38,304 bases of DNA from Phormidium tenue FACHB-1050 (GCF_014696925.1 NZ_JACJQY010000049.1:1-38304); one strand, 5' to 3'. Shown: positions 8,068-17,578, numbered from the stretch's first letter. Made by a program: numbers and translations. The notes: generated from the letters alone by a model not told the origin.

Positions 8068-9297
8068 CTATAGCAACAGATCAGAGTTCAAGGTTACAGC
8101 TAAATCGGTATTAGGATTGACAGAAGCAAGCGTTACACTGTCACGTCCTAGGAATAGACCAAGCAATGCGCCAATTCCAGCACCACCAAGAATTTCTTCA
8201 GTAGCAAGAGCGCGATCGCCTGTTACCGCAGAGATGGCAGCAGCAGCAGCAGCCCCTAGAGCAGCATTTTGGAGCAGACCACCAACATTTACACCCTTGT
8301 CAACTCTCTCAGTCGTAGTTACAACTTTAGAAGTAGCATTGATGGCTCTTCTCTGACCATTGGCAAACACAAGTTCACTAGCAAAGAACTGAGCGCCACC
8401 TGATACAGTCCTCAATTCACCGACCACTTGAGTACCAGCAGGTATCAAAATTGTGCCTTGGGAATTAGCAATATTTTGCGCTACATTTAGCACAAGAGGC
8501 ACTTTTTCGTTAGGTCCGAGCAGAATCTTGTCTTTGGAATACTGAACTGCGATCGTATTGCCTGCGGGAATCCTGACTTGATTTTGAACAGGGGGAGTGG
8601 TTGTGGTCTGTCCCACGATATAAGGTGAAGCGATCGCATTTGCTTGACCTGAACGCACTAACGATTGATAGATAAATGCGGCAACCTCGGCTCTAGTTGC
8701 GGTTTGATTAGGATTTAAGAACTGGACATTGGGATAATTAACCACCAAGCGGTTCTCAGTCGCTGCTGCTACGCTATTTCTCGCATAGTTCGGAATACCA
8801 GAAGCATCAGCATAGGTTTGTAAAATTGTTTCAGGTGCTTGACTAGCCGAATAATTCAAGCCATTAGCAAGGGAAACTAAAACCTGTACACGAGGAATAT
8901 TTTGGTTGGGTTCAAAAACATTACCTGGGTATCCAGACAGAAAACCTGTTGTGTATGAAGTTTGAATTGCCGAAGCTGCCCAATAACTTGACGCAACGTC
9001 AACAAAGGTAACTCCACCACGAATAGGTGCTTTGTTTACAGCTTTGCTAAGCATCGCTGCAAACTGTGCTCTAGTTACTGGATCATTTGGACGAAATCCC
9101 CCATCTGGAAAGCCTTTAATAATGTCTCTTGAAGCTAACTCTTGAATAAAAGTCTGCGCCCAATATCCTGTAGGCACATCATTAAACGTGGTCTGAGCAA
9201 AAGCAGAGGTTGCGCTGATCAAAGGAATTGCAGAGCTACCAATAAAGCTAACAGCAACAAGTAATGCAGTGCTAGAACGTTTAGTTTGAGTTGTCAT
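8068..9297 (-). CDS. SLH-domain surface protein with glycine-zipper C-terminus
   Basis: The protein has 409 residues. A signal peptide spans about residues 1-35 (hydrophobic core, ISATSAFAQ cleavage site). Three SLH domains follow at about 37-95, 97-150 and 160-215 (FNDVPTGYWAQTFIQ, GFPDGGFRPNDPVTRAQF). From about residue 240 comes a beta-rich domain (IPAGNTIAVQYSKDKI, IPAGTQVVGEL), then an Ala/Gly-rich hydrophobic stretch at about 340-380 and a short strand-rich tail. SLH domains bind peptidoglycan-linked polymer, so it is probably a periplasmic or outer-envelope structural protein. AGGAG lies about 11 nt before the ATG. The C-terminal part recalls TrbI/glycine-zipper proteins, but this is tentative. 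Confidence 0.83.
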   Translation of the reverse strand: MTTQTKRSSTALLVAVSFIGSSAIPLISATSAFAQTTFNDVPTGYWAQTFIQELASRDIIKGFPDGGFRPNDPVTRAQFAAMLSKAVNKAPIRGGVTFVDVASSYWAASAIQTSYTTGFLSGYPGNVFEPNQNIPRVQVLVSLANGLNYSASQAPETILQTYADASGIPNYARNSVAAATENRLVVNYPNVQFLNPNQTATRAEVAAFIYQSLVRSGQANAIASPYIVGQTTTTPPVQNQVRIPAGNTIAVQYSKDKILLGPNEKVPLVLNVAQNIANSQGTILIPAGTQVVGELRTVSGGAQFFASELVFANGQRRAINATSKVVTTTERVDKGVNVGGLLQNAALGAAAAAAISAVTGDRALATEEILGGAGIGALLGLFLGRDSVTLASVNPNTDLAVTLNSDLLL

Positions 9298-9665
9298 TTT
9301 GAGTTTTTCTCCTATACATATTTATGCATATGTGATAAATGACTGTATATCTAAACTAAATGTTCCTAAAAGATTTTCAAATCTAATGCTGAAATGATCA
9401 TAAGTCCTCAATTATTTCTGTTTTCTAATTCAATAAGTCAACCAACTCAAACATTAAGGCTCGGTAAATATAGGTTTGATCCATCAAGTCAATTAAACAA
9501 ATCAATCAAATCAAACATTTTATTAGGCAAACTTTTAAAGCATCAAATAAAAAAATTTATAAAGTTAGATAGTTATTAAATATGGCAAAAAGTGACACTT
9601 TATAGCTGTATTGATAGGAGTTAGACCAAAACACAAAATGAGGTATATAGCAATCCTAAATGAGT

Positions 9666-9703
9666 TGTGAGTAGGGGCAATTCATGAATTGCCCCTACTC
9701 ACA
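9666..9703. repeat. loopless 38-bp palindrome
   Basis: Positions 9666-9684 and 9685-9703 form a perfect 19+19 bp palindrome built on GTAGGGGCAATTCA and its complement. A TATAGCAATCCTAAAT end lies just left of it (near 9645), with no intact right partner. Confidence 0.7.
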
Positions 9704-9728
9704 TAGCTAAAGAAAACATTTTCTTACA

Positions 9729-9819
9729 TATAGCAGTCCTAAATCATTTGTAGATTTTTGGGTTAGTGGAAGCGCACCCCGAAGGGGTGCGCTTCCACTA
9801 ACCATTTAGGATTGCTATA
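9729..9819. repeat. intact 91-bp element with TATAGCA termini and inner hairpin
   Basis: The ends TATAGCAGTCCTAAAT (9729-9744) and ATTTAGGATTGCTATA (9804-9819) are inverted repeats differing at one base. Inside is a perfect hairpin with 20-bp arms, 9761-9780 and 9784-9803, and a GAA loop. It is the best-preserved member of the family that includes 3831-3921 and 6488-6580. Confidence 0.75.
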
Positions 9820-9857
9820 GCGTTTATTCAGTAGTTAGGCATAATTAATTGTAAAGA

Positions 9858-9906
9858 AAAACCCGTAAAGTTGCGCCCCCCGCAGGGGCGCAACTTTACG
9901 GGTTTT
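9858..9906. repeat. AAAACCCGTAAAGTTGCGCCCC hairpin region
   Basis: Arms 9858-9879 and 9885-9906 are perfect over 22 bp around a 5-nt loop. A related, shorter copy lies at 15070-15100, also followed by AATTTATTTT..ACAAGTACTT-like sequence. On the left is TAGGCATAATTAA, the tip of the 90-bp elements. Confidence 0.7.
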
Positions 9907-9956
9907 GTAATTTATTTTACACATGTACTTGGGTCACACTTTTGTGAATTTAGTAT

Positions 9957-10005
9957 TATCAAGAAGTGAGGGGCGGCGCGATGCGCCGCCCCTCACTTCT
10001 TGATA
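9957..10005. repeat. hairpin with GGCGGCGC core
   Basis: Arms 9957-9979 and 9983-10005 are perfect over 23 bp around a GAT loop. The inner GGCGGCGC is shared with hairpins at 11949, 13108, 32515 and 38138. It lies 93 bp upstream of ribBA. Confidence 0.75.
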
Positions 10006-10097
10006 TAGCCATAGCACTATCCATGTTTTTCTGAGTTAAGCAATATAGAGATTGCTATATGATGGATATAAATAGCTTGAATGCCTGACAGTAAGCC

Positions 10098-11798
10098 TTG
10101 ACTAAGTTTCAATTTGACTCTATTCCCGATGCCCTTAACGACCTCAAATCTGGTCGTCTCATTGTCGTTGTCGATGATGAAAACCGAGAAAATGAAGGCG
10201 ATCTGATTGGGGCAGCCCAATTTGCCACACCTGAGATGGTAAATTTTATGGCAGTGAAAGCGCGGGGGCTGATCTGTCTAGCCATGACAGGTGATCGCCT
10301 TGATCGCTTAGATTTACCATTGATGGTCGATCGCAATACTGATAGTCAACAAACTGCCTTTACCGTCAGTATTGATGCCGTAGAAGGGACATCAACAGGA
10401 ATTTCAGCAGAAGATCGTTCACGCACAATTCAAGCGGCAATTAATCCAAATACCCGCCCTAATGATCTGCGTCGTCCTGGTCATGTTTTTCCTCTCAGGG
10501 CTAAAGATGGAGGAGTACTCAAGCGAGCTGGGCATACCGAGGCGGCTGTAGATCTTGCCCAAATGTCGGGACTATATCCCGCAGGCGTGATTTGTGAGAT
10601 TCAAAATGATGATGGCTCAATGGCTCGACTGCCTGAGTTAATTGAATATGCTAAATTACACAATCTTAAATTAATCAGCATTGCGGATCTGATTAGTTAT
10701 CGTTTAGCCCACGATCGCTTTGTACAGCGAGAAGCGATCGCCAAATTGCCATCGTTATTTGGTAACTTTCGGGTCTACGCCTATCGCAACACCATTGATA
10801 ATACTGAGCATCTAGCGATTGTCAAAGGCGATCTACGGGAATTTCCTGACAACGAAGTTTTAGTACGAGTACATTCTGAATGTCTTACGGGTGACGCACT
10901 TGGATCACTGCGTTGTGATTGTCGGGGACAGTTGCAAAGCGCCTTAAAAATGATTGAATTTGCTAATTGGGGCGTAGTCGTCTATTTACGACAAGAGGGA
11001 CGTGGCATCGGTTTAATTAATAAAATCAAGGCATATTGTCTCCAAGATGGGGGCTTAGATACAGTCGAAGCTAACGAAAAGCTGGGATTTGGGGCGGATC
11101 TGCGTACCTATGGAGTTGGAGCGCAAATCTTGCATGACCTTGGTATTAAAAAAATGCGTCTAATCACCAATAATCCTCGCAAGCTGGCAGGGCTTAAAGG
11201 CTTTGATATTGAAGTAGTCGGACGCTTACCCTTGCTAATTGAAACCAATGAGCATAATTGGCGCTATCTGGAAACTAAAGCCGAAAAGTTGGGACATTTA
11301 CTTTTACAAACAAAACTAATCACTCTCGGTATTCGCTGGACAGAACAGAAATCTCCTGAATGGCTCACACAGTTACGTGAAGTTGCGGCAACAAATGATT
11401 TGCTAATGCAAGAAGAAACATCTACAGAGTTTGCGAGTTTATTTGCTAATGCCGATACACAAGACCCTGCCTTATTAGCAAAGGAGATTGCCAGTAAGCT
11501 ATCGATTGTCCATTTAGGTTTTGATCGCTCCAATGAGATTTCTGATGACTGGTATGAGCAACCCAATCATCCCTATCGGCAAGCGATCGTGCGCGTATTC
11601 AAGCACTTAAAACAATGGGAACAGATCACGACCTTTAAGTTTTGTGTGGCGCTCAATGATGCTGAACTACCCGAAAGTTTTGCGGAGACAATCAATCTTG
11701 GGCTAGCTTGGAATACCCCTTGGAAAGGCGATCGCATGTACGAGTGGTTTAACTTTTTCCTCCGCGACGGCGACGATCTTGCCATTCTAGATAAGTAA
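10098..11798 (+). CDS. ribBA: bifunctional RibBA: DHBP synthase / GTP cyclohydrolase II, with C-terminal extension
   Basis: The protein has 566 residues. The RibB part (about 1-205) makes 3,4-dihydroxy-2-butanone 4-phosphate from ribulose 5-phosphate and shows [11 protein letters not shown] (26-36) and GTSTGIS (97-103). The RibA part (about 210-400) opens GTP, the first riboflavin step; the zinc cysteines are C262, C273 and C275, followed by QEGRGIGL and NNPRKL. About 150 residues beyond the RibA core carry no motif I can name. An in-frame stop at 10092 leaves TTG at 10098 as the only start that keeps the conserved N-terminus. No FMN riboswitch is evident upstream. The last 50 bp overlap a small gene on the other strand. 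Confidence 0.95.
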   Translation: MTKFQFDSIPDALNDLKSGRLIVVVDDENRENEGDLIGAAQFATPEMVNFMAVKARGLICLAMTGDRLDRLDLPLMVDRNTDSQQTAFTVSIDAVEGTSTGISAEDRSRTIQAAINPNTRPNDLRRPGHVFPLRAKDGGVLKRAGHTEAAVDLAQMSGLYPAGVICEIQNDDGSMARLPELIEYAKLHNLKLISIADLISYRLAHDRFVQREAIAKLPSLFGNFRVYAYRNTIDNTEHLAIVKGDLREFPDNEVLVRVHSECLTGDALGSLRCDCRGQLQSALKMIEFANWGVVVYLRQEGRGIGLINKIKAYCLQDGGLDTVEANEKLGFGADLRTYGVGAQILHDLGIKKMRLITNNPRKLAGLKGFDIEVVGRLPLLIETNEHNWRYLETKAEKLGHLLLQTKLITLGIRWTEQKSPEWLTQLREVAATNDLLMQEETSTEFASLFANADTQDPALLAKEIASKLSIVHLGFDRSNEISDDWYEQPNHPYRQAIVRVFKHLKQWEQITTFKFCVALNDAELPESFAETINLGLAWNTPWKGDRMYEWFNFFLRDGDDLAILDK

Positions 11799-11880
11799 GA
11801 TAACCAATGCCACTAGTAGCGATCGCCATTAGCACAATGGCAGCCCAGAAAAAAGTATTGAGAAGAATAGCTTCCGACAT
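11749..11880 (-). CDS. 43-aa single-pass membrane protein, possibly NdhP-like
   Basis: The ATG at 11880 opens 43 codons. A short N-terminus is followed by a hydrophobic span at about residues 6-30 ([20 protein letters not shown]), then [13 protein letters not shown] and a basic tail. One membrane helix with a W-x-D-R-R-R end is the style of the small cyanobacterial subunits of photosynthetic and NDH-1 complexes, and NdhP is the one it most resembles from memory. That identification is tentative. Hydrophobic composition and charge placement support a real gene despite its size. It overlaps the 3' end of ribBA by 50 bp in the convergent direction. No clear ribosome site is seen. Confidence 0.6.
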   Translation of the reverse strand: MSEAILLNTFFWAAIVLMAIATSGIGYLTYLEWQDRRRRGGKS

Positions 11881-11948
11881 AAAACTTGATTGATTTTTGC
11901 TAATTAATCATAATTTATCAAGTGTATCGCGATCTTCCTATCTGCAAC

Positions 11949-11993
11949 CCGAAAATAGAAGGGCGGCGCTCCGCGCCGCCCTTCTATTTTCGG
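11949..11993. repeat. hairpin with GGGCGGCGC core
   Basis: Arms 11949-11969 and 11973-11993 are perfect over 21 bp around a TCC loop. It sits 24 bp past the menB stop and could end menB transcription, since TTTT follows on the right and a mixed sequence on the left. Confidence 0.7.
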
Positions 11994-12016
11994 TTTTGAT
12001 TTATCGTGACTAATTT

Positions 12017-12847
12017 TTATGGCAATTTGGGATATTGACGAAAATTAGGTTTGCGCTTTTCTAGAAATGCCTGCTTGCCTTCTTGAGCCTCCTGTGTCAT
12101 ATAAAACAACAGAGTCGCATTACCCGCTAGTTCTTGAATACCCGCCTGACCATCACAATCTGCATTAAAAGCAGATTTGAGACAACGAATTGCGAGAGGA
12201 CTCTTATCTAAAATCTCCTGCGCCCACTGAATGCCTTCAGGTTCTAATTGCTCGACTGGCACAACCTTATTTACTAAGCCCATTTCTAAAGCTTCTTGAG
12301 CATCATATTGGCGACAGAGATACCAAATTTCACGCGCTTTTTTCTGCCCAACTAATCGCGCCAAATAGGAAGCCCCAAAACCACCGTCAAAACTACCCAC
12401 CATTGGACCAGTCTGACCAAAAATAGCATTATCAGCAGCGATCGTTAGATCGCAGACTACATGCAGCACATGACCTCCACCAATCGCATAACCAGCAACT
12501 AAAGCAATCACTGGCTGAGGCATGGTGCGAATTAATCGCTGCAAATCAAGCACATTCAAGCGTGGTACACCAGACTCAGAAATATAGCCACCATCGCCAC
12601 GCACCTTCTGATCGCCCCCTGCACAAAAGGCATATTTACCATCGGGAGCAGGCCCTGCACCCGTTAGCAAAACTACACCAATCTCCACATCTTCTCGTGC
12701 ATCCGCAAAAGCCGTAATCATTTCTGTAATCGTTTTTGGACGAAAAGCATTACGAACTTGGGGACGATTGATGGTAATTTTAGCCATTCCATCAGCTTTG
12801 TGATACAGGATGTCTTCAAATTCGGCGGCGATTTGCCAATCGGTCAT
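12017..12847 (-). CDS. menB: 1,4-dihydroxy-2-naphthoyl-CoA synthase MenB
   Basis: The protein has 276 residues, the usual length for this crotonase-fold enzyme, which closes the naphthoquinone ring from o-succinylbenzoyl-CoA on the way to phylloquinone, the photosystem I quinone. Recognisable parts are [13 protein letters not shown] near 27-39, the oxyanion-hole region [14 protein letters not shown] (about 74-88), [12 protein letters not shown], and [15 protein letters not shown], which is the form found in bicarbonate-using type I MenB. The C-terminal [12 protein letters not shown] is typical. It is a single gene; no other men genes are in the window. The ribosome site is weak. Confidence 0.96.
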   Translation of the reverse strand: MTDWQIAAEFEDILYHKADGMAKITINRPQVRNAFRPKTITEMITAFADAREDVEIGVVLLTGAGPAPDGKYAFCAGGDQKVRGDGGYISESGVPRLNVLDLQRLIRTMPQPVIALVAGYAIGGGHVLHVVCDLTIAADNAIFGQTGPMVGSFDGGFGASYLARLVGQKKAREIWYLCRQYDAQEALEMGLVNKVVPVEQLEPEGIQWAQEILDKSPLAIRCLKSAFNADCDGQAGIQELAGNATLLFYMTQEAQEGKQAFLEKRKPNFRQYPKLP

Positions 12848-12915
12848 AGTTTTGAGAGCGCAAAGTACAGAAACTCATTTTATCATCAGCTTTAACCGAC
12901 ATATTTTTTTTCATC

Positions 12916-13035
12916 TAATACCAAAACACAAAATGGCTAAGCCATTTTGTGTTTTTAAAACCCTTACTGGGTTTGGTTTTCAATCCACAAAAGTATTGCC
13001 AAAAAGTGTTGCCACTCTTTCGTGAATTGGTATTA
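12916..13035. repeat. TAATACC MITE, copy B
   Basis: This 120-bp copy starts TAATACCAAAACAC and ends with the complement of TAATACCAATTCAC, 12 of 14 positions paired. Inside are AAAATGGCTAAGCCATTTT and AACCCTTACTGGGTTT. It aligns closely with copy C. Confidence 0.85.
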
Positions 13036-13107
13036 GACAGCCAACAAGGTTTTCCTCAGGACATAAAACCCAAAATATAGCAAAAAAAGAGTTAGCTATT
13101 ACAAACC

Positions 13108-13162
13108 AAAACCCCAGAATCGAGTGGCGGCGCTTCGCGCCGCCACTCGATTCTGGGGTTTT
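13108..13162. repeat. 55-bp hairpin, 26-bp arms, AAAACCC tips
   Basis: Arms 13108-13133 and 13137-13162 are perfect around a TTC loop. The outer AAAACCC and inner GAGTGGCGGCGC are shared with the hairpin at 38138-38192, while the 7 bp between them differ. The right flank ATGTCCTAAGC is also shared. Confidence 0.8.
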
Positions 13163-13233
13163 ATGTCCTAAGCAAAACTTGCTTTGCTATACAACTAAAG
13201 TTAGCCATCATGTTTCAATGTCATCTTGCAAGA

Positions 13234-13290
13234 GGATTTGGAGACCAAATCCCTACATTTTTGTAATGGTAGAGGCTTGGTCTCCAAGCC
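13234..13290. repeat. imperfect GGCTTGGAGACCAA inverted repeat
   Basis: The left arm GGATTTGGAGACCAAATCC and the right arm GGCTTGGTCTCCAAGCC, each followed inward by CTAC..ATT-type sequence, form an imperfect inverted repeat. Similar GGAGACCAAGCC repeats are widespread in cyanobacteria (from memory). Confidence 0.55.
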
Positions 13291-13537
13291 CAAATTTTTG
13301 CTTCTGCGTAACATGGGTTATGAATTAAAAACCATACCTAGTAAGTATTTCAGAAACCCAAAATGGCTAAGCAATTTTGGGGTTCGGTGAAAATATGCCA
13401 TATGGGGAACAAATAATTTTTTTCATCGTCCTTGATTAATTATTAAATTTTGTCATATATCATACAGATGGCTTATTAGAATACTAAGCTGTAAATGTTA
13501 TGGTACGGCTAGGATTTGCGTTCAGGAGCAAAGCAAA

Positions 13538-13657
13538 ATGAATATTGTTTGGAATAGCTTTTTCTTGGGAGTTATGTCTGCTTTTGCCTGCTCTAGCTTA
13601 GCTTTGTGGGTAATGGTTACGGTCTCCATGGGGAAATCCCCTTTACAAGTTAAATAA
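13538..13657 (+). CDS. 39-aa single-pass membrane protein, unknown
   Basis: The ATG at 13538 is preceded by AGGAG (13524-13528) at a 9-nt spacing, one of the better ribosome sites in the window. The 39 residues are almost all one hydrophobic helix (WNSFFLGVMSAFACSSLAL, then WVMVTVSMG) with a short polar tail KSPLQVK. A hairpin terminator follows at 13695-13719. Size, single helix and an independent start and stop fit a low-mass subunit of a thylakoid complex, but I cannot match it to PsaM, PsbX, PsbY, PetL or PetN, so no name is given. Confidence 0.6.
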   Translation: MNIVWNSFFLGVMSAFACSSLALWVMVTVSMGKSPLQVK

Positions 13658-13694
13658 CTTCTGGCTATCGAAATGTCTATAGATCTAAAGAAGA

Positions 13695-13721
13695 AGCATC
13701 GCAATTATTGCGATGCTTTTT
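13695..13721 (+). terminator. terminator after the 39-aa gene
   Basis: AAGCATCGCAAT (13695-13706) pairs with ATTGCGATGCTT (13708-13719) and is followed by T residues. Confidence 0.7.
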
Positions 13722-13850
13722 ATGTGGGTTAGATTTTGCGATTTTCGTCATGCCATAGGCACGATGAAAATCACTATATGGGTTTGGGTAGCGGCGATTG
13801 CTATAATTAAGTTCGCAAACATATTCAAAAACTTTAAGTAAGGGCAAATA

Positions 13851-14138
13851 ATGGCGACTCCCCATAGGACAAAACAGGTAAATCTTCGTTTTCCTTTGCC
13901 TTTATTGAGCCAAATTAAGACACAAGCTGATGCCAAACAACAGGCGATCGCTGATTGGATTTTAGCCGTGGTCAGCCGAGAGTTTGAGCAAAAGCCAGAA
14001 ATATCACCAGAGACATCACCAGAGCAAGCTCCATTTATATTGCACCCCGAACTTTTAATATATGTGGAGAATTGTTTAGCTCCGTTACATTCTCAAATTA
14101 GCGAATTGAGGATGCAATTGGGGGAGTCCAGAGCCTGA
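13851..14138 (+). CDS. hypothetical protein, 95 aa; probable 5' part of a frameshifted gene
   Basis: The 95 residues start MATPHRTKQVNLRFPLPLL, which looks like a ribbon-helix-helix DNA-binding start (VNLRFP strand followed by helices to about residue 48). An acidic/Pro linker and a helical end come next. It reads out of frame at G5 (14120-14124). The -1 frame is open from 14102 to 14956, and one extra G would fuse both into a 368-residue protein. The ribosome site is a weak TAAGGG upstream. Function is unknown. See the matching entry for the 3' part. Confidence 0.6.
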   Translation: MATPHRTKQVNLRFPLPLLSQIKTQADAKQQAIADWILAVVSREFEQKPEISPETSPEQAPFILHPELLIYVENCLAPLHSQISELRMQLGESRA

Positions 14139-14956
14139 TTGACAAAGGGACATTTAGTCAGGCAAATGTATCAGTTCCCAACGAAGAAACTCCCTCCTCA
14201 GATGATAGTAATGCTAGTGGCTTTAGTTCCTCACCAAAGGCAAAGCCATTATTTAACTCGTTAGCAGGATTTGCGTTAGAAGTAGGCGATCGCCTTATCA
14301 TCAACGGCGAAGAAGTAACTTTTAAAGGGTGGGTTGATCAATCACAGACAGCGATCGAAGTGAAGACGAACGCGGATGATTTATCTTCAGTTAAACATGT
14401 TCGGGCAAAAGAGATCAAAAGTCTATCGCGATCGCTGGATGTTGAAGAAATTTCCGCATCGCAGGATGTTACTAGTAAGTCTCATAATGACGAAGACAAA
14501 GCAAAGTCATCATCTCCTGAATTTGGTGATCAGAGCAATGAGCCTATTAGTGACGAACCATTTAGTGACAACAACCCAAAATCTCCAGATTCCGCTGATA
14601 ATGTTGAAGTATCTGCCGAACCTGAAGAAATTATTGAACAGCCCAAAGAACCTGAATACAACGCTTGGGAAGTATGGACTTATCTAGAACGACAACGCTT
14701 AAAAACGCTCAAATTGATCAATACATTTCAAGCTGAATGGGAAGCTAATCGGTTTGTGCGGGAAGCTGAACGCAGCGCTCCGAGTAATTTGCGAGTTCAC
14801 TATGAGATTCGTCCAGTTTGGCTAGACGAATCTGAACTCATGGGGGATTATCAAAATACTCCAAGCTCGCATAAATCTAATAAATCTAAGAATAGTCAAG
14901 TTGAGCAGGACGATGAAGACTATGCCGATGCGATCGATGTCGAGGTCATAATTTAA
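14102..14956 (+). CDS. hypothetical protein, 3' part of the split gene (open without a normal start)
   Basis: The frame is open from 14102. The only common start codon is a GTG at 14360, which would give 198 residues. The part before that GTG, however, reads like protein (LFNSLAGFALEVGDRL, INGEEVTFKGWVDQ), so translation probably continues from the upstream frame. The middle is low-complexity and acidic (Ser/Asp/Glu/Pro, about 70 codons). A conserved-looking block follows (EYNAWEVWTYLERQRLKTL, then a charged helix), and an acidic tail. The pattern suggests a soluble scaffold or nucleic-acid partner, but no family is recognised. It may be a pseudogene half, a sequencing error or a slippage product. 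Confidence 0.5.
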   Translation, partial: RIEDAIGGVQSLIDKGTFSQANVSVPNEETPSSDDSNASGFSSSPKAKPLFNSLAGFALEVGDRLIINGEEVTFKGWVDQSQTAIEVKTNADDLSSVKHVRAKEIKSLSRSLDVEEISASQDVTSKSHNDEDKAKSSSPEFGDQSNEPISDEPFSDNNPKSPDSADNVEVSAEPEEIIEQPKEPEYNAWEVWTYLERQRLKTLKLINTFQAEWEANRFVREAERSAPSNLRVHYEIRPVWLDESELMGDYQNTPSSHKSNKSKNSQVEQDDEDYADAIDVEVII

Positions 14957-14977
14957 CGGGAGTTAGATATAGAGCCA

Positions 14978-15055
14978 TTTGCGTCGTGCGAATCACGACG
15001 CAAAATCGGAAAGTGGTAAGAAGGAAAAAAGCGATTCTTACCACTTTCCGATTTT
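14978..15055. repeat. two adjacent hairpins after the split gene
   Basis: TTTGCGTCGTG (14978-14988) pairs with 14994-15004. Then a 21-bp arm at 15002-15022 pairs perfectly with 15035-15055 around a 12-nt loop. Either could act as terminator. Confidence 0.65.
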
Positions 15056-15069
15056 GTCAAACTGACGTT

Positions 15070-15100
15070 TAAAGTTGCGCCCCGCAGGGGCGCAACTTTA
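15070..15100. repeat. TAAAGTTGCGCCCC hairpin
   Basis: Arms 15070-15083 and 15087-15100 pair perfectly around GCA. It is a shortened relative of the hairpin at 9858-9906, whose outer left arm is not conserved here, although the right arm continues as ACGGG. AATTTATTTTGTACAAGTAC follows. Confidence 0.65.
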
Positions 15101-15214
15101 CGGGCTTGGGAAATTTATTTTGTACAAGTACTTACGCTCTGTGTATGACCTGTGTTTTACGGTAAAATTCCTAAAGCAATATAAAGCAATATTATTTATT
15201 TAAAAGAGAAAATC

Positions 15215-15325
15215 ATGGGAGAAATTGGTAATGCAATGGTCTTATCGATGGTATTAATTCCTGTCGGTATCGCCTTCGGATACTTCTTACTAAAGCTACA
15301 AGGCGAAGAACAAGAAGAAGCCTAA
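15215..15325 (+). CDS. petM: cytochrome b6f complex subunit PetM
   Basis: This 36-residue single-pass protein reads MGEIGNAMVLSMVLIPVG and then IAFGYFLLKLQGEEQEEA. The helix ending in G-Y-F-L-L-K-L-Q-G-E-E matches PetM, whose C-terminus reads GFLLLKIQGGE in other cyanobacteria. PetM is one of the four small subunits at the periphery of the thylakoid cytochrome b6f complex and helps stabilise it. It is monocistronic: a GCGGCGC hairpin follows 6 bp after the stop, and groES has its own regulated start. An A/G-rich stretch lies before the ATG but there is no strong ribosome site. Confidence 0.88.
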   Translation: MGEIGNAMVLSMVLIPVGIAFGYFLLKLQGEEQEEA

Positions 15326-15330
15326 TATTT

Positions 15331-15360
15331 CAAGAAGCGGCGCTTAGCGCCGCTTCTTGT
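15331..15360 (+). terminator. hairpin after petM
   Basis: Arms 15331-15343 and 15347-15359 pair perfectly over 13 bp around TTA, and GTTTAAT follows. The core GCGGCGC is the one used by the longer repeat hairpins. Confidence 0.7.
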
Positions 15361-15411
15361 TTAATCAGTTCGGTAAACCACACTATAGCCGTTGCAACCA
15401 TTTCGGTTAAA

Positions 15412-15438
15412 TTAGCACTCAGTCACCTAGAGTGCTAA
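15412..15438 (+). promoter_or_regulatory. CIRCE operator for HrcA
   Basis: TTAGCACTC (15412-15420), a 9-nt spacer and GAGTGCTAA (15430-15438) match the CIRCE consensus exactly. It lies 48 bp before groES, where HrcA represses chaperonin transcription until heat stress. The hrcA gene is not in the window. Confidence 0.95.
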
Positions 15439-15486
15439 ACCACTCTAGACAACAACAAGAAATGTTAGTCAACTGAGTGAATACCA

Positions 15487-15798
15487 ATGGCAACAACGAC
15501 ATTAAACGTAACTACTGTAAAACCTTTAGCCGATCGCGTATTTATCAAAGTAAGCGCTAAAGAAGAAAAAACCGCAGGCGGAATTTTCTTGCCTGAAACC
15601 GCAAAAGAAAAGCCTCAAGTTGGCGAAATCGCCGCCGTAGGACCTGGCAAGCTCGATGATAAAGGTGAGCGCCAAGCCCTAGAAGTTAAAGTAGGAGACA
15701 AAGTTTTGTACTCCAAGTACGCTGGCACTGATATCAAACTTGGCACAGATGAGTATGTGCTGCTAGCAGAAAAAGATATTTTAGCGATCGTTGCATAA
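15487..15798 (+). CDS. groES: co-chaperonin GroES
   Basis: The protein has 103 residues, the normal length for the 10-kDa lid of the GroEL chamber. [12 protein letters not shown] opens the fold, the mobile loop is [18 protein letters not shown] (about 27-44), and the end [26 protein letters not shown] is typical. It is the first gene of the groES-groEL operon under CIRCE. The spacer to groEL is 116 bp and contains heptamer tandem repeats, longer than in many operons, so differential translation or processing is possible. Confidence 0.97.
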   Translation: MATTTLNVTTVKPLADRVFIKVSAKEEKTAGGIFLPETAKEKPQVGEIAAVGPGKLDDKGERQALEVKVGDKVLYSKYAGTDIKLGTDEYVLLAEKDILAIVA

Positions 15799-15802
15799 TC
15801 AC

Positions 15803-17549
<1,747 letters not shown>

Positions 17550-17578
17550 TCAAAGAATTCGCTAGGCGAATCTTGATC

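Larger units (their letters stand above)
9298..10097. other. 800-bp divergent region with four nested palindromes
   Basis: No supported gene is seen; a 61-codon Lys/Ser/Asn-rich frame at 9394-9579 has no coding character. The right two thirds hold palindromes at 9666-9703, 9761-9803, 9858-9906 and 9957-10005, with fragments of three TIR families between them. Promoters for the SLH gene and for ribBA must be at the two edges. Confidence 0.6.
12848..13537. other. 690-bp intergenic repeat region
   Basis: It holds a TAATACC MITE (12916-13035), an AGGACATAAAACCC half-element at 13056-13070, a 55-bp hairpin (13108-13162), a GGCTTGGAGACCAA inverted repeat (13234-13290), and a decayed MITE-like palindrome near 13355-13385. 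The final 130 bp are AT-rich and should hold the promoter of the small gene at 13538. Confidence 0.6.

Noticed and set aside
9394-9579. 61-codon open frame between the SLH gene and ribBA
   Set aside because: Low-complexity Lys/Ser/Asn-rich translation from AT-rich spacer, no ribosome site and no recognisable motif.
9645-10005. CRISPR array
   Set aside because: The palindromes differ in sequence and spacing; there are no identical direct repeats with unique spacers and no cas genes.
10006-10097. FMN riboswitch before ribBA
   Set aside because: The conserved AGGGUCAGGGUGAAAUUC-type blocks of that riboswitch were not found.
13521-13936. Minus-strand frames of about 60 codons around the small membrane gene
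   Set aside because: They cross the terminator and promoter of the plus-strand genes and have no ribosome sites or motifs.
14376-14687. 103-codon open frame inside the 3' half of the split gene
   Set aside because: Shadow of the acidic low-complexity frame; its translation is Leu/Asn-rich with no motif.
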